In this document: in pieces, positions 5,762 through 11,097 of the stretch
Position numbering within the stretch: position 1 is the stretch's first letter
How the letters are laid out: each line of letters begins with the position of its first letter
Assembly: GCA_965365655.1 (NCBI GenBank)
Contig: CBDUCN010000162.1
Span: forward strand, 1 to 11,097
Direction: 5' to 3'
DNA: 11,097 bases
DNA from: JBFHNV01 sp965365655
Lineage (GTDB): Bacteria > Pseudomonadota > Gammaproteobacteria > HK1
The notes under the pieces: generated by a model
What the model saw: only the letters and a program-made list of their open reading frames with translations
What the model was told of the DNA's origin: nothing
Databases searched by the model: none
Made by a program: the position numbers and the translations under genes

Positions 5762-7510
5762 ATGAGCACAGTAGTCGTCGATCCCGTCACCCGCATCGAG
5801 GGGCACCTGCGCATCGAGGCGGAGACGGACACGGACAACGTCATCACGCGCGCCACCTGCGCGGGAACGATGGTGCGCGGCATCGAGATCATCATGCGCG
5901 GGCGCGATCCGCGCGACGCATGGGCCTTCGCCCAGCGCATGTGCGGCGTCTGCACGACCTCGCACAGCATCGCGTCCATCCGGGCGGTGGAGGACGCGCT
6001 CGCGTATCCGATCCCGGAGAACGCGCGAATCATCCGCAACCTGCTCAACGGCGCGCAGTTCGTGCACGACCACGTGGTGCACTTCTATCACCTTCACGCG
6101 CTGGACTGGGTCGACATCGTGTCCGCGCTGGATGCGGACCCGGAGGTGACCGCGGAGGCGCAGCGCTGCATAAGCCCCGATCGTAGCGACAACACCGGGC
6201 GCAGCTACTTCGCCGACGTCCAGCGCACGCTGCGCCGGTTCGTGGACTCCGGGCAGCTCGGGATCTTCACGAACGGCTACTGGGGACATCCGGAGTACAA
6301 GCTGCCGCCCGAGATCAACCTGATGGCGTTCGCGCATTACCTCGAGGCGCTGGCGTGGCAGCGGCGGGTCGCGAGACTTCACGCGGTGTTCGGCGGGCGC
6401 AACCCGCACCCGAACTTCGTCGTCGGCGGCGTGCCGAACACGATCAGCATCGATCAGGCCGGTGCGACCGCCGTCGACGAGGCCGGCCTGAAGCTGGTCG
6501 AGGACGTGATCGGGGAGATGCGCACGTTCGTCGACCAGGTCTATCTGCCGGACGCGCTGGCCATCGCCGGCTTCTACAAGGACTGGTTCACGCGCGGCGA
6601 GGGCCTCGGCAACTTCCTGACGGTGGGCGACTTCCCGCTCACGCGGCCCGGCACGCCGGACCGGCTGCTCGACGCCGACGACCTGTTCATCCCGCGCGGA
6701 GCGATCCTCGGTCGCGACCTGAGCGTCGTGCACCCGGTGGACCTCGCTGACCCCGGTCAGATCCAGGAGCTGGTGAACAACTCCTGGTACGAGTACGCGG
6801 CCGGCAAGGGCACGCCGCTGCACCCGTACGAGGGCGAGACCGTCCTGAACTACACGGGCCCGGAGCCGCCCTTCGACGTGCTGGGGGCGAACGACGCGTA
6901 CTCGTGGGTGAAGTCGCCGCGCTGGCGCGGCAAGCCGATGGAGGTCGGGCCGCTCGCGCACGTGCTGATGATGTATGCAACGGGCAACGAGGCGGCGCGC
7001 GACGCGGTGGATCGCGCCCTGGTCAAGCTCGAGCAGCCCATCGACGCGATGTTCTCCACGATGGGGCGGGTCCTCGCGCGCGCGGTCGAGAGCAAGCTGA
7101 TCGCCGACGCGATGGACGGCTGGTTCGAACAGCTCGAGGAGAGCATCGAGCGCGGCGATCTGCGCACGCACAACGACGCGCAGTTCGATCCGTCGACATG
7201 GCCGGCCACGGCGCGCGGCGTCGGCTTCATGGAGGCGCCGCGCGGGGCACTCGCGCACTGGCTGGTGATCGACGACGCGCGCATCGCGAACTACCAGGCG
7301 ATCGTGCCGACGACCTGGAACGCCGGCCCGCGCGACCCGCTGGGCCAGCAGGGGCCGTTCGAGACCTCGATACAGGGCCACCGCCTCCAGATCCCGGACC
7401 AGCCTCTGGAGATCCTGCGCACGATCCACAGCTTCGACCCGTGCATGGGCTGCGCCGTGCACCTGATGGACCCGAATGGCGAGGAGCTGCTCGAGGTCAA
7501 GGTCCGATGA
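5762..7510 (+). CDS. hupL: [NiFe]-hydrogenase large subunit
   Basis: A 582-residue catalytic subunit that binds the Ni-Fe(CN)2CO centre and splits H2. It opens with DPVTRIEGHLRIE. The N-terminal nickel motif is RMCGVCTTSH with C61 and C64, and the C-terminal motif is DPCMGCAVH with C561, C564 and H567. Fifteen residues follow H567 (LMDPNGEELLEVKVR); in this family a dedicated protease removes such a tail after nickel insertion, and no such protease is encoded in the window. The internal segment HVVHFYHLHALDWVD is typical of group 1 uptake enzymes. It lacks its own signal and would be carried out by the Tat signal of HupS. The ribosome site GGGAGAGGA ends 6 bases before the ATG. The length fits the family, with no internal damage. 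Confidence 0.97.
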   Translation: MSTVVVDPVTRIEGHLRIEAETDTDNVITRATCAGTMVRGIEIIMRGRDPRDAWAFAQRMCGVCTTSHSIASIRAVEDALAYPIPENARIIRNLLNGAQFVHDHVVHFYHLHALDWVDIVSALDADPEVTAEAQRCISPDRSDNTGRSYFADVQRTLRRFVDSGQLGIFTNGYWGHPEYKLPPEINLMAFAHYLEALAWQRRVARLHAVFGGRNPHPNFVVGGVPNTISIDQAGATAVDEAGLKLVEDVIGEMRTFVDQVYLPDALAIAGFYKDWFTRGEGLGNFLTVGDFPLTRPGTPDRLLDADDLFIPRGAILGRDLSVVHPVDLADPGQIQELVNNSWYEYAAGKGTPLHPYEGETVLNYTGPEPPFDVLGANDAYSWVKSPRWRGKPMEVGPLAHVLMMYATGNEAARDAVDRALVKLEQPIDAMFSTMGRVLARAVESKLIADAMDGWFEQLEESIERGDLRTHNDAQFDPSTWPATARGVGFMEAPRGALAHWLVIDDARIANYQAIVPTTWNAGPRDPLGQQGPFETSIQGHRLQIPDQPLEILRTIHSFDPCMGCAVHLMDPNGEELLEVKVR

Positions 7511-7551
7511 CCGCGCCGCGGCCGGACGCGTCCACAACGAGGGAGACCGCC

Positions 7552-8136
7552 ATGCAACACGATTCCGGACTCACGCGCACGGTGCTCGCGCTGTCGCTGC
7601 TCGCCGCGCCCGCCGTCGACGCCCATGAGGTCGCCGGGCACCTGACGCCGCTGCTGGACGGCGTGCTGCACCCGCTGTCGGGGCTGGACCATCTCGCCGC
7701 CGCGCTGGCGGTGGGCATGTGGGCCGGCGTGTGCGCTCCGCGGCCGCGATGGAGCCTGCCGGCGGCCTTCGTCGCCGCGATGGCACTGGCCGTCGTCGCC
7801 GGCCTTGCAGGCGTGCTGCTGCCCGCGGCGGAGATCGCCGCGGTCACCGCGCTCACCGCGCTGGTGACCTGCCTGATGCTCGGGGGGCGCGCGCCGATGG
7901 CCGTCGGGCTCGGCGCCGCGATCGCGATCGCGGTGCTACAGGGACACGCGCACGGCGCCGGTCTCCGCGTCGATGCGGCGATGCTTCCCGAGGTGCTGGG
8001 CCTGCTCGGCGCGACCGCCGCCCTGGCCGCTGCAGGCGTGCATCTCGGTGCGCGCGGCGGGCCGGCGCTGCAGCGGCGCCTGATGCCGGTGCTGGGCACG
8101 GCCGTCGCGGCCGGCGCTCTTCTCGCCTGGAGCTGA
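7552..8136 (+). CDS. hupE: HupE/UreJ-family nickel permease
   Basis: A 194-residue membrane protein expected to bring nickel across the inner membrane for hydrogenase assembly. It begins with a signal peptide ending near VDA (residue 24), so the mature chain starts HEVAGH. The family motif HPLSGLDH lies at 40-47, followed by LAAALAVG, several Ala/Leu/Val-rich helices, and the paired histidines H132 and H134 (GHAHG). The chosen ATG (7552) has GAGGGAG 6 bases upstream and puts the signal peptide at the N-terminus. An ATG at 7507 overlapping the hupL stop would add 15 polar residues and spoil the signal. It follows hupL after 41 bases. The hydrogenase context favours HupE over the urease-linked UreJ. 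Confidence 0.88.
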   Translation: MQHDSGLTRTVLALSLLAAPAVDAHEVAGHLTPLLDGVLHPLSGLDHLAAALAVGMWAGVCAPRPRWSLPAAFVAAMALAVVAGLAGVLLPAAEIAAVTALTALVTCLMLGGRAPMAVGLGAAIAIAVLQGHAHGAGLRVDAAMLPEVLGLLGATAALAAAGVHLGARGGPALQRRLMPVLGTAVAAGALLAWS

Positions 8137-8192
8137 GCGGCGCGTCCCGCGCACTCACGCATCCCGAAGCAACACAGCCTGGGACAAAGACG

Positions 8193-9326
8193 ATGCAACG
8201 ACACACCAAGACCAAGCGTGCGGTGGTCATGCTCGCGATGGGCCTGGCCGCCTGCGCACCGCAGCTTCACGCTCGCTCCAGCTACGGCCCGTGGGTCGAC
8301 GGCGCCTGTCAGGCGCTCAACGGCACGCAGCCGTATGCCGAGCAGAGCTGCAGCCTGTGCCACACGTCCAACCTCGGCCAGAGGGTGGACCCCGAGTGGA
8401 CGTGGTGGGAGCGGCAGACGCTGACCGAGTTCTGCCCGCCGGTCGCCAACTCGCCGCCCAACGGGCGCATCGACCTTCCGATCGCCAACGCGTCGATCCT
8501 CGCGGGCGAGACCGTGGTCTTCGAGGGCACCGCGACGGACCCCGACGCGGAGCCGCAGCTGTTCTTTCGCTGGCGCTTCGGCGGAGGCGCGCCCGACGCG
8601 ACGGTCGAGGACCCGGGCGCGGTGCGCTTCGACGTGCCCGGCACCTTCACGGTGACCTTCACGGTGACCGACAGCCTGGGCGTCGAGGATCCGACGCCGG
8701 GAACGCGCACCGTACGCGTCGCGCAGGTGGCCACGGCGTGCACGGACACCGACGGCGACGGCTTCGCGGTCGAGGGCGGCGCGTGCGGCCAGGTGGACTG
8801 CAACGACAACGCCGCCGCGATCAATCCTGCCGCGGCCGAGATCTGCGACGACGGCGTGGACAACAACTGCAACGCGCTGGTGGACCAGGCCGACCCGGTG
8901 GCCGTGGGCTGTCCGGTGGCCGCCGGGTGCAGCGACCGCGACGGCGACGGCTTCAGCCGCGAGGGCGGCGTCTGCGGGCCCGTGGACTGCGACGACCGCA
9001 ACCCCGCCTCCACGGTGCAGTGCCGGCAGACCGACGCATGCCGCCGGCAGGCCGAGTGCCTGGCCGACCTGTTCCCGCCGGGCGGGGATCGCGACGACGA
9101 CGAGCGTGACGAAGACGACCGTGACGACGAGCGGGATGACGACGAGCGTGACGGTGACCGCGACGACGAGCGGGATGACGACGAGCGCGATGGTGACCGC
9201 GGCGACGACCGCCGCGTCGAGGATGACGAGCGTGACGGCGACCGCGACGGGGAGCGTCGGGCGGACGACGACGAGCGTGACGGTGACCGCTATCGGCGTG
9301 CCCGTTACGAGCGGGTGCGGCGGTGA
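8193..9326 (+). CDS. multidomain exported protein: CxxCH heme motif, PKD-like domain, MopE-type metal motifs, Asp/Glu/Arg tail
   Basis: A 377-residue product. Residues 1-27 form an export signal; LAAC at 18-21 looks like a lipobox, so it may be an outer-membrane lipoprotein, with cleavage after LHA (27) as the alternative. A single heme-attachment motif CSLCH is at 53-57, with C39 and C81 flanking it. A PKD-like beta domain covers about 90-177 (TATDPDAE, FRWRFGGG, GTFTVTFTVTD). A MopE-type motif spans 185-231: DTDGDGF, DCND, then EICDDGVDNNC. A second, half copy follows at 248-277. Residues 299-377 are almost only Asp, Glu and Arg. The mature chain has no Met, no Lys and no His besides H57, so the usual second heme ligand is absent. 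Its place between hupE and hypA suggests work with the hydrogenase, perhaps as electron acceptor or tether. That function is inferred; I know no named family with this architecture. Confidence 0.85.
   Translation: MQRHTKTKRAVVMLAMGLAACAPQLHARSSYGPWVDGACQALNGTQPYAEQSCSLCHTSNLGQRVDPEWTWWERQTLTEFCPPVANSPPNGRIDLPIANASILAGETVVFEGTATDPDAEPQLFFRWRFGGGAPDATVEDPGAVRFDVPGTFTVTFTVTDSLGVEDPTPGTRTVRVAQVATACTDTDGDGFAVEGGACGQVDCNDNAAAINPAAAEICDDGVDNNCNALVDQADPVAVGCPVAAGCSDRDGDGFSREGGVCGPVDCDDRNPASTVQCRQTDACRRQAECLADLFPPGGDRDDDERDEDDRDDERDDDERDGDRDDERDDDERDGDRGDDRRVEDDERDGDRDGERRADDDERDGDRYRRARYERVRR
9087..9323 (+). repeat. in-frame degenerate repeats coding for an Asp/Glu/Arg tail
   Basis: These bases encode residues 299-377 of the heme protein. 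By count, 67 of 79 residues are Asp (33), Glu (11) or Arg (23), with net charge near -21. The unit DDERDGDR recurs four times, at residues 316-323, 329-336, 344-351 and 359-366, spaced 13-15 residues apart. At DNA level the unit is gacgagcgtgacggtgaccg with few changes, pointing to recent tandem expansion. The last 11 residues turn basic (YRRARYERVRR). Confidence 0.85.
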
Positions 9327-9409
9327 CGGCGGGCGCCGCATCGCCGCCGAAGAGCGCGGCCGTTCGCCGCCGCGCGCGTCGGCGCGCATGGGCACGGGCC
9401 GCGACGGCT

Positions 9410-9430
9410 GCGCCATGCGCTGCATGGTGC
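9410..9430 (+). other. hairpin 1 in the leader of hypA
   Basis: A 9-bp stem, GCGCCATGC (9410-9418) with GCATGGTGC (9422-9430) and one G-U pair, around a 3-base loop. It lies in the 163-base gap between the heme protein and hypA, about 60 bases before the hypA start. No T-run follows. Confidence 0.45.
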
Positions 9431-9436
9431 CCGGGC

Positions 9437-9468
9437 GGTGTCGCGCGGGCCGTGGCCTGCGCGATGCC
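9437..9468 (+). other. hairpin 2 in the leader of hypA (14-bp stem)
   Basis: Bases 9437-9450 pair with 9455-9468 without bulges (three G-U pairs), around a CGTG loop. It ends 8 bases before the GAGG ribosome site of hypA (9477-9480). Two copies of TGCCCGGGCG, at 9428-9437 and 9465-9474, overlap its two feet, so alternative pairings with hairpin 1 are possible. Candidate roles are processing, mRNA stability or control of hypA translation. There is no T-run, so it is not a standard terminator. Confidence 0.5.
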
Positions 9469-9489
9469 CGGGCGCAGAGGGCTGCAGCG

Positions 9490-9831
9490 ATGCACGAGAT
9501 GACCCTGTGCGGCGGCATCCTGAACGTGATTCACGACGAGGTGCGTGCGCGTGCGGTGCGCCGCGTCACGGCGGTCCGGCTGCAGGTAGGCGCGCTCGCG
9601 TGCGTCGAGCCGGAGGCGCTGCGCTTCGGCTTCGACGTCATGGCCCGCGGCACGCTGGCCGAGGGCGCGCAACTGCACATCGACGAGGTTCCGGCGCACG
9701 CATGGTGCGCCGCCTGCGAGCGCACGGTGGAGGTGCGCGAGCCCCTCGCCCCGTGCCCGTGCTGTGACGCACCGCTGCTGCCCGCGAGCGGCGGCGACGG
9801 CCTTCGCGTCACCGAGCTGGAGATTGAATGA
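9490..9831 (+). CDS. hypA: hydrogenase nickel-insertion protein HypA
   Basis: A 113-residue cytoplasmic nickel chaperone that works with HypB to load nickel into the large subunit. The N-terminus MHEM supplies the nickel ligands His2 and Glu3, so this ATG must be the start. GAGG lies 9 bases upstream. The zinc site is C73-A-A-C76 and C89-P-C-C92; the extra C91 inside the second pair is slightly unusual. The VGALACVEPEALRFGFD segment is typical of the family. The open frame continues upstream but without HypA-like sequence. The stop overlaps the hypB start as ATGA. Confidence 0.95.
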   Translation: MHEMTLCGGILNVIHDEVRARAVRRVTAVRLQVGALACVEPEALRFGFDVMARGTLAEGAQLHIDEVPAHAWCAACERTVEVREPLAPCPCCDAPLLPASGGDGLRVTELEIE

Positions 9832-10787
9832 CCATGTGTACGACCTGCGGATGCAGCGATGGGCACGTCATCATCGACGGCCACGCCCACCACCATCACC
9901 ATCATCACGAGCATCGCCATGACGAGGCTCATCACCACGGCGATCTGGACGGGCGTGACCACGTGAACGGTCGCGGGAACGACGACGGTCGCCAGCGTCA
10001 CGCGCATCCCGACGGGGACGGATCGGAGCACGTGCACGAGGCGCCCGCGCCGCGGCGGCGCGTGCTGGACGTCGAGCGCGACGTGCTCGCGGAGAACGCC
10101 GCGCATGCCGCGCGCAACCGCGAGTGGCTGCGCGAACGCGGAATCCTGGCGCTGAACGTGGTCTCCAGCCCCGGGGCAGGCAAGACCACGCTGCTCGCGC
10201 GCACCGTGCGTGCGCTCGCCGCGCGCGAGACGGTCTGCGTGATCGAGGGCGATCAGAGCACCAGCCGGGACGCCGAGCGCATCCGTGCGGCCGGCGCGCG
10301 GGCCGTGCAGATCAACACCGGCAAGGGCTGTCATCTCGACGCGCACATGGTGTCGCACGCGCTGCAGAGCCTGGACCCGCCGCCGGGCGCCCTGGTGCTG
10401 ATCGAGAACGTCGGCAATCTCGTGTGCCCCGCGCTGTTCGACCTCGGCGAGGCGCACAAGGTGCTGGTGTTCTCCGTGACCGAGGGAGAGGACAAGCCCC
10501 TCAAGTATCCGCACATGTTCCGCTCGGCGTCGCTGCTGCTGCTGAACAAGGTCGACCTGGAGCCGCACCTGCGCTTCGACACCGCGCGCTGTCTCGGCTA
10601 TGCGCGGCAGATCAACCCCGGGGTCGCGGTGCGCCGCGTGTCCGCGACGCACGGCACCGGCATCGACGGCTGGCTGGACTGGATCCGGACCGAGCGTGCG
10701 GCGCTCGAAGCGCGCCTGGGCCGCGGCGGACGCGCGCCGCACGGGCCGGGGCGCGCGGCGCCGGCCGCGGCGGCGCCGTCGTCATGA
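9828..10787 (+). CDS. hypB: hydrogenase nickel-incorporation GTPase HypB, histidine-rich
   Basis: A 319-residue GTPase that hands nickel to HypA and the large subunit. The N-terminal metal motif CTTCGC is at residues 4-9. Residues 13-70 contain 19 histidines, seven of them in a row at 21-27, a likely nickel store as in other His-rich HypB proteins. The G domain has the P-loop SSPGAGKTT with Lys119, EGDQSTSRD, the metal-binding GKGCHLDA, ENVGNLVCP and the NKVDL specificity motif. The C-terminus is a Gly/Ala/Pro-rich tail not needed for the fold. ATG 9828 overlaps the hypA stop and has GGAG at 9819-9822. ATG 9834, giving the more usual MCTTCGC start, is equally possible. hypF begins within its last codons. 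Confidence 0.96.
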   Translation: MTMCTTCGCSDGHVIIDGHAHHHHHHHEHRHDEAHHHGDLDGRDHVNGRGNDDGRQRHAHPDGDGSEHVHEAPAPRRRVLDVERDVLAENAAHAARNREWLRERGILALNVVSSPGAGKTTLLARTVRALAARETVCVIEGDQSTSRDAERIRAAGARAVQINTGKGCHLDAHMVSHALQSLDPPPGALVLIENVGNLVCPALFDLGEAHKVLVFSVTEGEDKPLKYPHMFRSASLLLLNKVDLEPHLRFDTARCLGYARQINPGVAVRRVSATHGTGIDGWLDWIRTERAALEARLGRGGRAPHGPGRAAPAAAAPSS

Positions 10788-11097
10788 AGCCGGCCGCGCT
10801 GCACGCGCCGTCCCGTGACGCGGGCGACGCGCCGGTGCTCGGCCGGATCCGCGTGCGCGGCCAGGTGCAGGGCGTGGGCTTCCGGCCGTTCGTCTGGCGC
10901 GTCGCGACGGAGCTGGGGCTCGCCGGCTGGGTGCGAAACGACGGTCACGGCGTCACCATCGAGGCCGAGGGGCGCCGCGACGGCATCCAGGCGCTGGTCG
11001 CGCGCCTCGAGCGCGAGCCGCCGCCGCTCGCACGCGTCGACGCCGTGGACTGCCGGCTGCAGGCCGTGCCCGGCGGCGCGGCGTGCGCTCCGTTCAC
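10784..11097 (+). CDS. hypF: carbamoyltransferase HypF, N-terminal part (runs off the window)
   Basis: Only the first 104 residues are present. HypF uses carbamoyl phosphate to carbamoylate HypE, the first step in making the two CN ligands of the active site. The visible part is the acylphosphatase domain: RVRGQVQGVGFRPFVW with catalytic Arg34, then GWVRNDGHGV with Asn52. The first 17 or so residues are a short extension before the domain. The ATG overlaps the hypB stop as ATGA, so hypA, hypB and hypF are translationally coupled. The zinc-finger, YrdC-like and Kae1-like domains must lie to the right of the window. Confidence 0.93.
   Translation, partial: MKPAALHAPSRDAGDAPVLGRIRVRGQVQGVGFRPFVWRVATELGLAGWVRNDGHGVTIEAEGRRDGIQALVARLEREPPPLARVDAVDCRLQAVPGGAACAPF

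Noticed and set aside
8140..8152. Small hairpin after hupE
   Set aside because: Only 5 bp with no T-run, as expected by chance at this GC content.
9087..9323. Repeats considered as a CRISPR-like array
   Set aside because: Units are short, contiguous, in frame and protein-coding; there are no unique spacers of constant length.
9106..9489. Open frame in phase with hypA running back into the repeat tail, suggesting frameshift fusion
   Set aside because: The extension is Thr-rich repeat read out of phase; MHEM must be the HypA N-terminus because His2 and Glu3 bind nickel. No slippery site was seen.
7497..9518. Long minus-strand frame with Val/Thr-rich repeats resembling membrane segments
   Set aside because: The hydrophobic stretch is the antisense reading of the Asp/Glu/Arg repeats; the sense strand has a full gene with export signal and domains.

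Overview
This window reads as chromosome of a very GC-rich proteobacterium-like organism. The signs are GC-dominated third codon positions, a Tat-exported uptake [NiFe]-hydrogenase, Hyp maturation genes and periplasmic c-type cytochrome signals. The exact lineage (beta, gamma or delta) cannot be fixed from the sequence alone. Every convincing gene is on the + strand. The long open frames on the minus strand are by-products of high GC.

Region 1 (1-3341) looks like housekeeping DNA. It holds a Sir2-family deacylase whose 5' end may lie outside the window, a single-domain rhodanese, the thiamin-pathway kinase ThiD, and a fusion of an exported glutaredoxin-like domain (CPYC) to a six-helix CcdA/DsbD-type electron carrier.

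Region 2 (3342-4130) is about 790 bases without a believable gene. It carries several inverted repeats, including a perfect 9-bp dyad with a 12-base spacer (3857-3886) and an 18-nt imperfect dyad (3776-3842). They are followed by the most AT-rich spot of the window (about 3936-3985). I read this as the control region of the hydrogenase operon.

Region 3 (4131-11097, continuing off the right edge) is a hydrogenase operon in the order hupH-like, hupS, hupL, hupE, cytochrome/PKD/MopE-like protein, hypA, hypB, hypF. HupS and HupL form the exported catalytic dimer. HupE brings in nickel, HypA and HypB (with a 19-histidine N-terminus) deliver it, HypF starts synthesis of the CN ligands, and the HupH-like protein probably helps small-subunit maturation. 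No cytochrome b subunit, Isp proteins, maturation protease or HypC is encoded here, and the small subunit has no C-terminal membrane helix.

The unusual part is the gene at 8193-9326, between hupE and hypA. Its product has a lipobox-like export signal, one CxxCH heme motif, a PKD-like domain, one and a half MopE-type D/C-rich metal-binding motifs, and a 79-residue Asp/Glu/Arg tail built on an eight-residue repeat. After the signal it contains no Met, no Lys and no His other than the heme-motif His. It is a candidate electron acceptor or surface tether for an otherwise soluble periplasmic hydrogenase, and is the best candidate here for an undescribed arrangement.
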